Assembly: GCA_016735415.1 (NCBI GenBank) | Contig: JAERRP010000761.1 | Span: 1-9,085, forward strand | Reading direction: 5' to 3' | Source of the DNA: Desulfobacterales bacterium | GTDB taxonomy: Bacteria > Desulfobacterota > Desulfobacteria > Desulfobacterales > UBA5852 | DNA: 9,085 bases | Program-made: the position numbers and the translations under genes | The notes under the pieces: model-generated | Seen by the model: only the letters and a program-made list of their open reading frames with translations | Told to the model about the DNA's origin: nothing | Databases searched by the model: none | Shown here: positions 1 through 7,006 of the stretch, piece by piece | Layout of the letters: each line of letters begins with the position of its first letter | Numbering within the stretch: the first letter of the stretch is position 1

Positions 1-1
1 C

Positions 2-883
2 TTGACGAGTCCTTTAATGGGTGACCCCGTCACGGCCATTCGGATCGCCACCCTCAACCCGGCCAACTATTTCAACCTGCGGACGGCCGGTGCCATCGCC
101 CCGGGAAAGCGGGCCGACCTGGTGATATTGAACGATCTTGAGACCGTTGCCATCGATCAGGTCTATGCTGGTGGCCGGCTGGCGGCAGAGGCTGGTACGG
201 TGGCCGCGGATCTGACCTGGCCGGAGATCGTCGCAGCGCCCCCTTCCATGCATATCGATCCAGAGTCGATCGACCTGCGCCTGAAAGCCGAAGGACCGCG
301 TGTGCGCGTCATTGAGATCGTAAGGAACCAGATCATCACCACCGCGGGCGTGGCCCGCGCCGCCATCCACAAAGGCTTGGCCGTATCCGACCCGACGCGG
401 GATCTACTCAAAATCGCCGTGATCGAACGCCACCGGGGAACCGGACGAACCGGTATCGGCTTTGTCCGCGGCATGGGGATAGCCAAGGGGGCGCTGGCCT
501 CGAGTGTGGCCCACGACGCGCACAACATCGTGGTGGTCGGTGCGGATGACAACGACATGCTGACCGCCGTCGGCAAGGTGGTTGAGATGGGCGGCGGCCT
601 GACCGCGGCGGCCGAAGGCCGGATCCTCGCCAGCCTGGCACTGCCCATTGCCGGGCTGATGTCGCCCCGGCCCATTGACGCTATCAACAACCGCATGAGA
701 GCATTGCTCGCTGCCGCCCGCCGTCTGGGCGCGTCTTTGCCGGACCCCTTCATGACGCTCTCCTTTCTGGCGCTGCCCGTCATCCCGTCCCTGAAGATTA
801 CGGATCACGGGCTGGTGGATGTGGACCGCTTCGCGGTTGTACCACTTTTCGACCCGGCCACCGATGATGACATCAACGGCTGA
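2..883 (+). CDS. ade: Adenine deaminase, C-terminal half (5' end outside the window)
   Basis: Adenine deaminase hydrolyses adenine to hypoxanthine and ammonia in cytosolic purine salvage. The frame is open from the left edge, so the TTG at 2 is an internal Leu codon and not a start. The visible 293 residues are about half of the usual 570-600. They begin at the end of the amidohydrolase barrel (DPVTAIRIATLNPANYF, about residues 8-24, then APGKRADLVILNDL, 33-46). They continue through the family's C-terminal domain, with GFVRGMGIAKGALASSVAHD at 153-172 and the conserved HDAHN at 171-175. The ending ITDHGLVDVDRFAVVPLF is typical of AdeC proteins, so the C-terminus is complete apart from a short DPATDDDING tail. 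The barrel metal ligands (HxH, His, Asp) lie upstream and cannot be checked. The gene is followed by a 244-base gap and mtnA on the same strand, which suggests linked salvage of SAM by-products. No clear terminator follows it. Confidence 0.93.
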   Translation: MTSPLMGDPVTAIRIATLNPANYFNLRTAGAIAPGKRADLVILNDLETVAIDQVYAGGRLAAEAGTVAADLTWPEIVAAPPSMHIDPESIDLRLKAEGPRVRVIEIVRNQIITTAGVARAAIHKGLAVSDPTRDLLKIAVIERHRGTGRTGIGFVRGMGIAKGALASSVAHDAHNIVVVGADDNDMLTAVGKVVEMGGGLTAAAEGRILASLALPIAGLMSPRPIDAINNRMRALLAAARRLGASLPDPFMTLSFLALPVIPSLKITDHGLVDVDRFAVVPLFDPATDDDING

Positions 884-1127
884 CATTCGCATGCTACGCA
901 TATTTCTTCGGAAGCCTTTTTTTGATATAGAGGCGCTATCCGAAAGCGCCCCCGGCATCATGCCGGACCAACCCGAAACGATGGATGGCGGTCCGGGCCG
1001 ACCCCCCAATACCTGGTGCCCGCAGCCACGACCTGCCTGTGCCGGGGTCCGGCGAAAAGGAAAAAAGCCCGGGCCAATGAATCCCTTTCCGGCTGGGCCA
1101 TTGGGCCACAGAAAGGATATACCCCTC
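884..1127 (+). other. Intergenic region / possible structured 5' leader of mtnA
   Basis: This 244-base stretch has no convincing gene, although the mtnA frame stays open through it. It is rich in inverted repeats. GGCGCT (932-937) pairs with AGCGCC (945-950) around a 7-base loop. CCGGCAT (952-958) pairs with ATGCCGG (960-966). GCCGG (1041-1045) faces CCGGC (1049-1053). In addition CCGGACC at 963-969 can pair with GGTCCGG at 990-996 or, extended to 8 bp (962-969), with GGTCCGGC at 1046-1053, so exclusive folds are possible. A T-run and TATAGA (926-931) could be a weak -10, but no good -35 is seen. I could not match it to SAM-I, SAM-II, SAH or cobalamin riboswitch consensus by eye. It may be a regulatory leader, a read-through region between cotranscribed genes, or simply GC-rich repeats. 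Confidence 0.35.
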
Positions 1128-2240
1128 ATGAAAGTAGACGGTAAGGACATGCGCCCCATCTGGCTGGACCCCGATAGCAAATATGTCAACGTCATCGACC
1201 AGCGGGCCCTGCCCCACGAACTGGTGGTCCTCGAAATGCAGACCGTGGACGACGTCATCTTCGCCATCAGGGAAATGGTGGTGCGCGGGGCTCCCCTGAT
1301 CGGCATCACCGGCGCCTACGCCGTCTATCTGGCGCTCAAGAACGCCCCGGACAGGCAGGCGGATGCGGATTACCGGCGAACCGAAGGCGAACGCATCCGG
1401 TCAGCACGTCCCACGGCTGTCAATCTGGCCTGGGCCGTGGACCGTGTCCTTCAGAAACTTGAAATCCTTTCCGCCGGGGACGACCTGCTGGCAGCGGCCC
1501 GGATCGAAGCCGGCGCGATTGCCGAGGAGGAAGCCGATAACTGCCGTCAGATCGGACTTCACGGGCTTCGCCTGGTGGAAGCCGTCAGCCGTCGCAAAGC
1601 GGGCGAAACCGTCAACATCCTGACCCACTGCAACGCCGGGTGGCTGGCCACGATCGAATACGGCACGGCCCCCGCCCCCATTTACGTGGCGCACGAGGAG
1701 GGTCTCAAGGTCCATGTCTGGGTGGACGAAACGCGGCCCCTGAACCAGGGGGCCCGTCTGACCGCCTGGGAACTGGGCAAGGCCGGCATCCCCCATACGG
1801 TCATTACCGACAACGCCGGCGGTCACTTGATGCAGCACGGTCTGGTGGACCTGGTGATCGTGGGCACCGACCGCACCACGCATACCGGTGATGTGGCCAA
1901 CAAGATCGGGACCTACCTGAAGGCCCTGGCCGCCAAAGACAACCAGATCCCCTTTTACGTGGCCCTGCCGTCAAGCACCTTCGACTGGGAGCTGAGCGAC
2001 GGCCTCCGGGAGATCCCCATCGAAGAACGCGATCCGGATGAGATCCGTTATGTGCAGGGGCTGTGCGACCAAGGCCTCCGCAGCGTGCTCCTGCCGCCGC
2101 AGACCAGCCCGGCCGTCAACTATGCCTTCGACGTTACCCCGGCCCGTCTGGTCAGCGCCTTTATCACCGAACGCGGTGTCTGCCAGGCCAGCGAGAAGGC
2201 CATTCACGGCCTGTTCCCGGAGAAAGCCGCTCCGCACTGA
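1128..2240 (+). CDS. mtnA: S-methyl-5-thioribose-1-phosphate isomerase (MtnA, eIF2B-alpha-like fold)
   Basis: MtnA isomerises methylthioribose-1-phosphate to methylthioribulose-1-phosphate in the cytosol during recycling of 5'-methylthioadenosine. Related enzymes also accept 5-deoxyribose-1-phosphate. The ATG at 1128 gives 370 residues, within the family range, and has AAAGGA at 1112-1117, 10 bases upstream. In-frame ATGs further up (for example 1077) lack a good ribosome site and would add low-complexity residues. Family motifs in order are RGAPLIGITGAYA (53-65), RPTAVNLAWA (94-103), LTHCNAG (165-171) with catalytic Cys168, VDETRPLNQGARLTAWEL (199-216), VGTDRTTHTGDVANKIGTY (245-263) with catalytic Asp248, IPIEERDPDE (296-305) and AFDVTPARL (333-341). 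The Cys-Asp spacing of 80 equals that of the B. subtilis enzyme (Cys160/Asp240). The GTDRTTHTGD segment differs from the common GADRI-x-x-NGD form. The gene ends 23 bases before a strong terminator. Confidence 0.93.
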   Translation: MKVDGKDMRPIWLDPDSKYVNVIDQRALPHELVVLEMQTVDDVIFAIREMVVRGAPLIGITGAYAVYLALKNAPDRQADADYRRTEGERIRSARPTAVNLAWAVDRVLQKLEILSAGDDLLAAARIEAGAIAEEEADNCRQIGLHGLRLVEAVSRRKAGETVNILTHCNAGWLATIEYGTAPAPIYVAHEEGLKVHVWVDETRPLNQGARLTAWELGKAGIPHTVITDNAGGHLMQHGLVDLVIVGTDRTTHTGDVANKIGTYLKALAAKDNQIPFYVALPSSTFDWELSDGLREIPIEERDPDEIRYVQGLCDQGLRSVLLPPQTSPAVNYAFDVTPARLVSAFITERGVCQASEKAIHGLFPEKAAPH

Positions 2241-2263
2241 CTCCCTGACGCCATCTCTAATCC

Positions 2264-2302
2264 GGCCATCGGGCTCCCGAATCCCGATGGCCTTTTTGTT
2301 TT
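2264..2302 (+). terminator. Rho-independent terminator after mtnA
   Basis: A perfect 10-bp stem, GGCCATCGGG (2264-2273) with CCCGATGGCC (2283-2292), closes a 9-base loop and is followed at once by TTTTTGTTTT (2293-2302). It lies 23 bases after the mtnA stop and about 60 bases before the EF-G promoter, so it separates the two transcription units. Confidence 0.93.
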
Positions 2303-2360
2303 GGGCCGGCCGATCACCTTGACTTATAGCTCCGATTGGCCTAATGATCTGCGCATTTTA

Positions 2361-2389
2361 TTGCAGTGTCGGGGTTTTACCCCTATAAT
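2361..2389 (+). promoter_or_regulatory. Sigma-70-type promoter for the EF-G gene
   Basis: A perfect -10 hexamer TATAAT (2384-2389) lies 17 bases from TTGCAG (2361-2366), which matches the first half of the -35 consensus. Transcription would start near 2396. The spacer holds a small inverted repeat, GGGG-TTTTA-CCCC (2371-2383), directly against the -10. This could be an operator or chance. The predicted start point argues against using the ATG at 2401 for translation, because only about 4 bases of leader would precede it. Confidence 0.7.
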
Positions 2390-2463
2390 GGCCAACGAAC
2401 ATGTTGACCACCGCTGACCGTTCATCTGGCCAAACCGGTTGCCGTCTGAAAAAAGCCAATCCT

Positions 2464-4497
2464 ATGAAACGAACGCCTAATATCAATACCATCCGCAACA
2501 TCGGCATCATCGCCCACATCGATGCGGGCAAAACCACCGTGACCGAACGTGTGCTGTATTACACCGGGAAATCCCATAAAATCGGTGAGGTTCACGACGG
2601 AGAAGCCGTCATGGACTGGATGCCCGACGAACAGGAGCGCGGCATCACGATCACTTCGGCGGTCACCACCTGTCATTGGAACAAAATCGACATCCAGCTC
2701 ATCGATACCCCCGGTCATGTGGATTTCACCATCGAGGTGGAACGCTCACTGAGGGTTTTGGACGGCGCCGTCGGGGTCTTCTGTGCCGTGGGCGGTGTGG
2801 AACCGCAGTCGGAAACGGTCTGGCGCCAGGCCGATAAATACAACGTCCCCAAAATCGTTTTCGTGAATAAAATGGACCGGATCGGGGCCGATTTTTTCGA
2901 TACGGTCGACCAAATCAAAACACGATTGAACGCCCTGCCACTGGTGCTGCAGATCCCCATCGGCGCGGAAGACCGTTTCGAGGGCGTGATCGATCTGGTG
3001 TCGATGCAGCGCATCGTCTGGGACGACGATACCCTGGGGGCCTCGTTTGAGACCACCGCCGTTAAGGCCGATGAGGACGAACAGGTCCAAATTTACCGCG
3101 AAAAGCTCCTGGAAACCCTGGCGGAAGTCGATGACGAAATCATGGAGGCCTACCTGGGGGAGGAAACCATCGACAGCGCCATGATCCAGGCGGCCGTTCG
3201 ACGTGCCACCATTGATCTTACGCTGGTACCGGTGCTCTGCGGCAGCGCCCTCAAAAACAAAGGGATCCAGCCGCTTTTGGACGCCGTCGTGGATTACCTG
3301 CCCAGCCCGGTGGATATCCCGGCCATCACCGGGGTTCATCCCGAGACCGGCGATCCGATCACATGCCCGTCCAAGGATGCGGCCCCACTGGCCGCCCTGA
3401 TTTTCAAGGTGGCCATGATGGAGGGCCGCAAGATGTCCTATGCCCGCGTCTACAGCGGCAGACTCACGGCCGGCGAGGATATCTACAATCCCTCCCGCAA
3501 AAAAAAGGAGCGCATCGCCCGGATTCTGGTGATGCACGCCAACAAACGCGAGCGCATCGAAGTGGCCGGCGCCGGCGGTATCGTCGGGATCGTGGGGCTG
3601 AAAGAAACATCGACGGGTGAAACCCTGTGTGATGCCAAAAACCCGGTTCTGCTGGAAGACATCGAGTTCTACCAGCCGGTCATCTCCGTGGCGATCGAAC
3701 CCAAAACCCATTCCGACCAGGAGAAGCTGGAACAGGTTCTGGGAAAATTCCTGGAAGAAGACCCCACCCTCAAGGTCAAAATCGACGAAGACACCGGCCA
3801 GACGATCCTGTCCGGCATGGGGGAGCTGCACCTGGAGGTTATCACCCATCGGATGCAACGCGAGTTCAACACCCGCGTGAACGTGGGCAAACCCCAGGTC
3901 GTCTACCGCGAAACCATCGAAGCCGAGAGCAGGGGCTGTGCCGTATTCGACAAGGAGGTGGCCGGCCAGAAGCATTACGGCAACGTTACGCTACGGCTAA
4001 TCCCGCAACCACGGGGCAGCGGTAACACCTTTGCCAGTGAATTGCCCCCCGAACGCATGCCGGCGGAAAGTATTGCCGCCGTCGAAGCCGGCGTCATGGA
4101 ATCCCTTGAAAGCGGCACCCTCATGGGGTATCCCGTGGTCGACGTGAAGGCGGTTCTGGCGGACGGTGAGTTCCGGGAGTCCCTGGCAACCGAGCTGGCT
4201 TTCAAGGTAAGCGCCGCGATGGCCCTCAAAGAGGCCCTGCGCAAGGGCCGGCCTTATCTGCTCGATCCAATCATGCGGGTTGAAGTGTTCGTGCCGGAAG
4301 CTTTCATGGGGGATGTGATCGGCGATCTCAACGCCCGCGGCGGCAAGATCGAATCCATCGATCACCGTATGGGGGTCCAGGCCATCACGGCCAGCGTTCC
4401 TCTGGCCCGGATGTTCGGCTATTCCACCGCCCTGCGTTCCGCAACCCAGGGACGCGGAACCTTCTCCATGCATTTCTCCCATTTCGATCGAAGCTGA
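2464..4497 (+). CDS. Elongation factor G paralogue (EF-G2-like translational GTPase)
   Basis: This is a five-domain EF-G-family GTPase acting on ribosomes. I chose the ATG at 2464 (677 residues; canonical EF-G is about 690-700) because homology begins at [17 protein letters not shown] and the promoter is too close to the upstream in-frame ATG at 2401. Neither start has a strong ribosome site. G motifs are intact: G1 AHIDAGKTT (17-25), G2 around GITITSA (60-66), G3 DTPGHVDF (81-88), G4 NKMD (135-138) and G5 GSALKNKG (260-267). Domain II follows (about 300-400), then domain III with [12 protein letters not shown] (449-460), domain IV (about 483-600) and domain V ending in [20 protein letters not shown]. 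In domain IV the usual GGRGQ(F/Y)G reads AGQKHYG (500-506), and the tip His of the HDVDSSE-type loop appears to be Arg571. No str-operon genes (rpsL, rpsG, tuf) adjoin it. It is therefore probably a specialised paralogue, such as the spd-type EF-G2 related to ribosome-recycling mitochondrial EF-G2, and not the main translocase. Confidence 0.9.
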   Translation: MKRTPNINTIRNIGIIAHIDAGKTTVTERVLYYTGKSHKIGEVHDGEAVMDWMPDEQERGITITSAVTTCHWNKIDIQLIDTPGHVDFTIEVERSLRVLDGAVGVFCAVGGVEPQSETVWRQADKYNVPKIVFVNKMDRIGADFFDTVDQIKTRLNALPLVLQIPIGAEDRFEGVIDLVSMQRIVWDDDTLGASFETTAVKADEDEQVQIYREKLLETLAEVDDEIMEAYLGEETIDSAMIQAAVRRATIDLTLVPVLCGSALKNKGIQPLLDAVVDYLPSPVDIPAITGVHPETGDPITCPSKDAAPLAALIFKVAMMEGRKMSYARVYSGRLTAGEDIYNPSRKKKERIARILVMHANKRERIEVAGAGGIVGIVGLKETSTGETLCDAKNPVLLEDIEFYQPVISVAIEPKTHSDQEKLEQVLGKFLEEDPTLKVKIDEDTGQTILSGMGELHLEVITHRMQREFNTRVNVGKPQVVYRETIEAESRGCAVFDKEVAGQKHYGNVTLRLIPQPRGSGNTFASELPPERMPAESIAAVEAGVMESLESGTLMGYPVVDVKAVLADGEFRESLATELAFKVSAAMALKEALRKGRPYLLDPIMRVEVFVPEAFMGDVIGDLNARGGKIESIDHRMGVQAITASVPLARMFGYSTALRSATQGRGTFSMHFSHFDRS

Positions 4498-4554
4498 ATT
4501 GAAGCCGGTCCGGAGAGCCTCCGTCCGGGGGTTCAGCGGCGGCGGGTTGATGCT
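4498..4554. other. Convergent intergenic gap with a small hairpin
   Basis: This 57-base gap lies between the converging EF-G and M48 peptidase genes. It contains a perfect CGGAG-AGC-CTCCG hairpin (4511-4523). There is no T-run on either strand, so it is not a convincing intrinsic terminator, though it might help end transcription with Rho. Confidence 0.3.
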
Positions 4555-5973
4555 TTAGTGTTTCTTCTTTTTTTTGGCGGCACCGTCCAGATCCGCCAGA
4601 AGGGTTTCGATCTCCTTGCGCCGGATCTCATCCGTGGTCAGGGACAGGGCCTTTTCAAGTTGAAACTTCGCTTTTTTGCTCTGCCGCTTGCCGAAATAAT
4701 ACAGGCCCAGGTGATAGAAGGCATCCCCCTTGCGACCCAGTTGGCTGTATGCTTTGCCCAGGAAAAAATGGGTGGGGAGATGCTGGGGGCTATAGACGAG
4801 ACCCGCCCTGAACGTTTCGATCGCCTCCTCAGGCCGGCCCATCTCCTGTTGAACCCGACCGAGATAAAAGCGGTATTCCGGGTCGCGGGGCGCGGCCCCG
4901 ACCGCCCCCTGCAGCATCTTCTGGGCCTTCTCGTACTGGCCTTCATGAAAATAGACCTTGCCCAGGGCACCCAGGATGAAGGGATCCAGAGGGTGTGCCG
5001 CCAGAGCCTTGTTCAGGTGTTTGATCGCCCGGGGGCGCTGATCGACGCGGGCCAGGATCAGGCCGTATTGAAAATTGCGGAGCGGATCGTCCGGGGCTTT
5101 CTCGTATTCCTTGCGGTAGCGGTTCAAAACGACCTGGGGGTCACCGTACTCCGTCAAAAGGCGCGTGTGCATGCGCACAAATGGCATCGGGTCCACCGCT
5201 TGGGGCTCGCCGTATTTCCGGTTGTAGGCTTCAACACGGTTGCTCACGTAAACGATACGTTCTTCCACGCCCGGATGGGTCATGACCCAGGTGGGAATCT
5301 CATCGGCCCCGAACCACTGTTTGCTGCGCAGGATTTCGAACATCTCGACCATGCCTTCCCCGTCATAGCCGGCCCGGTACATGCTGTTCAATCCGAGCTG
5401 ATCAGCTTCCGTTTCGTCCGCGCGGCTGTATGCCAGCATCATGGTCTGGGCCCCGGCCATGGAGCCCATCATAAGGGCCTGACCGGCCTGGGGCGCCCCC
5501 CCCAGTCCCAGAATCAGCCCGGCGATCATACCAGCATAGGCCGCCTTGTTGATATTTTCGGCCCGTTCGATTTTCTCGGAAATATGCCGGCTCTGCACAT
5601 GGCCGATTTCATGGGCCAGCAGACCGGCCAGCTGCTCCTCGCGCTCCATGGCGCTGAGCAGCCCGCTGTAGACGAAGATATGACCGGCAGGGGTCGCAAA
5701 AGCATTAAAAACTTCCTGTTCGACTACATAAAAATGATATTCGAAGGGTTGCGGCGGCATCTTGGACAGGATTTTCTGGCCGATCTGATTGACATAATCG
5801 GCGATCACCGGGTCTTCGATAAATTTGAAATACTGCCGCAGGATTTTCATGTACTCTTTGGAGAGATCTTTTTCCTCCTTGATGGTCAACCCGAAGGCCA
5901 ACGACCCCGGGATCGTCATCAGGACAATGACGGCTATCAGGATAACAGCACCCATTCTTCGCCATCGGTACAT
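4555..5973 (-). CDS. Exported M48-family zinc metalloprotease with C-terminal TPR repeats (BepA-like)
   Basis: This is a probable periplasmic protease of the BepA (YfgC) type, which in E. coli degrades or assists misassembled outer-membrane proteins such as LptD. The start is set at ATG 5973 because GGAAGGGA sits 6 bases upstream (5987-5980 on the minus strand); a start at 6009 would add 12 residues before the signal. The 472-residue product begins with a basic N-terminus and a hydrophobic stretch (8-22), then SLA at 24-26, a plausible signal peptidase I site. No lipobox Cys is present. The peptidase domain has NAFATPAGHIFVYSGLL (90-106), zinc motif HEIGH (121-125) and the third-ligand region SRADETEADQLG (183-194, Glu189 likely). 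THP follows at 232-234, like the conserved His-Pro segment that regulates BepA. About four TPR-like repeats occupy roughly 297-447, and the protein ends in KKKKKH. It has its own promoter and is the only minus-strand gene. The exact substrate is unknown. Confidence 0.9.
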   Translation of the reverse strand: MYRWRRMGAVILIAVIVLMTIPGSLAFGLTIKEEKDLSKEYMKILRQYFKFIEDPVIADYVNQIGQKILSKMPPQPFEYHFYVVEQEVFNAFATPAGHIFVYSGLLSAMEREEQLAGLLAHEIGHVQSRHISEKIERAENINKAAYAGMIAGLILGLGGAPQAGQALMMGSMAGAQTMMLAYSRADETEADQLGLNSMYRAGYDGEGMVEMFEILRSKQWFGADEIPTWVMTHPGVEERIVYVSNRVEAYNRKYGEPQAVDPMPFVRMHTRLLTEYGDPQVVLNRYRKEYEKAPDDPLRNFQYGLILARVDQRPRAIKHLNKALAAHPLDPFILGALGKVYFHEGQYEKAQKMLQGAVGAAPRDPEYRFYLGRVQQEMGRPEEAIETFRAGLVYSPQHLPTHFFLGKAYSQLGRKGDAFYHLGLYYFGKRQSKKAKFQLEKALSLTTDEIRRKEIETLLADLDGAAKKKKKH

Positions 5974-5979
5974 TTTCGG

Positions 5980-5987
5980 TCCCTTCC
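5980..5987 (-). promoter_or_regulatory. Ribosome binding site that fixes the M48 peptidase start
   Basis: Read on the minus strand, GGAAGGGA lies 6 bases before ATG 5973. It is the best Shine-Dalgarno match noticed in the window, and it decides against the longer in-frame start at 6009. Confidence 0.75.
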
Positions 5988-6053
5988 ACGTAAGTGGTCT
6001 CTCAAGCACGCGTCACGCTCGATGCACGTGGCGGGTTCCTGAGCAAAGTTATA

Positions 6054-6082
6054 ACTATAAAGGATTCCCGGCAGGTGATCAA
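6054..6082 (-). promoter_or_regulatory. Sigma-70-type promoter for the M48 peptidase gene
   Basis: On the minus strand, TTGATC (6082-6077) and TATAGT (6059-6054) are separated by exactly 17 bases. The -10 matches the consensus at five of six positions and the -35 at four. Transcription would start near 6047, leaving a leader of about 70 bases before ATG 5973. Confidence 0.65.
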
Positions 6083-6222
6083 GCTTTGTTCGCTGACCCG
6101 CCGGCCAATAAACCTGTTGCACTTTTCAGCCGCCTCCGATAGGGTGACGATCTCTTCCGGCCCCGGCAAAAGGCCGGCAGACAGGCACAGGGCACAACCG
6201 CGAAGATGCGAGATTGAGAATC
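6083..6222 (+). promoter_or_regulatory. Upstream region of parAB with a GC hairpin and weak promoter candidates
   Basis: This is the parA-side part of the divergent intergenic region. Two weak sigma-70-like pairs are visible: TTGTTC (6086-6091) with TAAACC 17 bases on, and TTGCAC (6117-6122) with TAGGGT (6140-6145), also at 17. Neither is convincing. A strong hairpin, CCGGC (6163-6167) with GCCGG (6173-6177) around AAAAG, lies in the presumed leader. An alternative 6-bp stem uses CCGGCC at 6157-6162 and GGCCGG at 6172-6177. No T-run follows, so it is not a terminator. No parS-like 16-mer was found here. Confidence 0.3.
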
Positions 6223-7002
6223 ATGGCCAAAGTATTCTGCATCGCAAACCAAAAAGGCGGGGTCGGAAAAACCACCACGGCCGTCAACCTGGCCGCCTCC
6301 CTGGCAGCGGCCGAAAAACGCACTCTTCTGGTGGACTGCGACCCCCAGGCCAATGCCACCACCGGTGTGGGCATCGATAAACAAAACCTGAAGGCCACCC
6401 TTTATAACGGCCTTATCGGCCAGGCCTCGGGGGATGAACTGTTGCATACCAGCAGCATCGAGACCCTGAAGGTGATCCCCTCGAACGTGGAGCTGATCGG
6501 GTTTGAAGTGGAAATGATGGACACGGACGGACGGGAATCCATCCTGCGGGAATTCCTGAACGGACTGCAGGACCGTTTCGACTATATTCTGCTGGATTGC
6601 CCCCCGTCGCTCAGCCTTCTGACGGTCAACGCCATGACGGCGGCCGACGGCATGCTGATCCCGCTGCAGTGCGAATTTTATGCTCTGGAAGGGCTGAGCC
6701 AGCTGCTGCAGACCATCAAGCGCATCAAGCAGAACCTCAGCCACCGCCTGGAGATCGGCGGCATCCTGCTCACCATGTTCGATAAACGCACCAACCTGTC
6801 CCACCAGGTGGCCGAGGACGCCAAACGTTATTTCAAAGACCTGGTTTTCGAAACCACCATTCCCCGCAACATCCGCCTGGCGGAAGCGCCCAGTTTCGGC
6901 AAACCGATCCTGCTCTACGATGCCGCCTCCGTCGGCGCCCGGAGCTATATTCATCTGGCCAACGAAATCATCAATAATCATGCCAGCATTCCGATAAATT
7001 AG
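6223..7002 (+). CDS. parA: Chromosome-partitioning ATPase ParA (Soj family)
   Basis: ParA is an ATP-dependent DNA-binding ATPase that works with ParB-parS complexes to segregate the replication origin. The ATG at 6223 gives 259 residues, the usual size for chromosomal Soj-type ParA without an N-terminal helix-turn-helix. A TTG at 6214 is in frame but adds only three residues outside the family start. The deviant Walker A KGGVGKTT is at residues 11-18, the Walker A' segment DCDPQANATTG follows after about 20 residues, and the Walker B region is YILLDCPPSLSLLTVNAM. Later come the family segments LLTMFDKRTNLSHQVAED and TTIPRNIRLAEAPSFGKPI. Its stop is 4 bases before the parB start, so the two are almost certainly one operon with coupled translation. 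The Shine-Dalgarno sequence is weak (only GAGA-like bases upstream). Confidence 0.95.
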   Translation: MAKVFCIANQKGGVGKTTTAVNLAASLAAAEKRTLLVDCDPQANATTGVGIDKQNLKATLYNGLIGQASGDELLHTSSIETLKVIPSNVELIGFEVEMMDTDGRESILREFLNGLQDRFDYILLDCPPSLSLLTVNAMTAADGMLIPLQCEFYALEGLSQLLQTIKRIKQNLSHRLEIGGILLTMFDKRTNLSHQVAEDAKRYFKDLVFETTIPRNIRLAEAPSFGKPILLYDAASVGARSYIHLANEIINNHASIPIN

Positions 7003-7006
7003 ATCG

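Noticed and set aside
901..931. T-run after adenine deaminase (CTTCGGAAGCC then seven T) as a terminator
   Set aside because: The preceding inverted repeat is only 4 bp with a 1-base loop, too small to form a terminator stem.
819..1127. N-terminal extension of the mtnA frame up to the ATG at 819
   Set aside because: It overlaps the end of the adenine deaminase gene, is Pro/Gly-rich and unlike MtnA, and a better start with a ribosome site exists at 1128.
2319..2347. TTGACT (2319-2324) as a second promoter for the EF-G gene
   Set aside because: The -10 position 17 bases on reads TAATGA, a poor match, while the downstream TATAAT promoter is much better.
2401..2463. Upstream ATG extending EF-G by 21 residues
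   Set aside because: The promoter's predicted start point is about 4 bases before this ATG, the extra residues have no family counterpart, and no ribosome site precedes it.
2746..3975. Open frame of 409 codons on the minus strand
   Set aside because: It lies wholly inside the EF-G gene and its translation has no family features.
6020..6032. CACGTG core near 6024-6029 (and another near 8350) as possible parS
   Set aside because: The flanks do not match the TGTTTCACGTGAAACA palindrome; only the 6-base core is shared, which is expected by chance.
4558..6042. Open frame of 494 codons on the + strand
   Set aside because: It is exactly antisense to the M48 peptidase gene, which has a signal peptide, HEIGH, TPRs, a ribosome site and a promoter. 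The antisense translation shows no recognisable domain and arises from GC-rich codon use.
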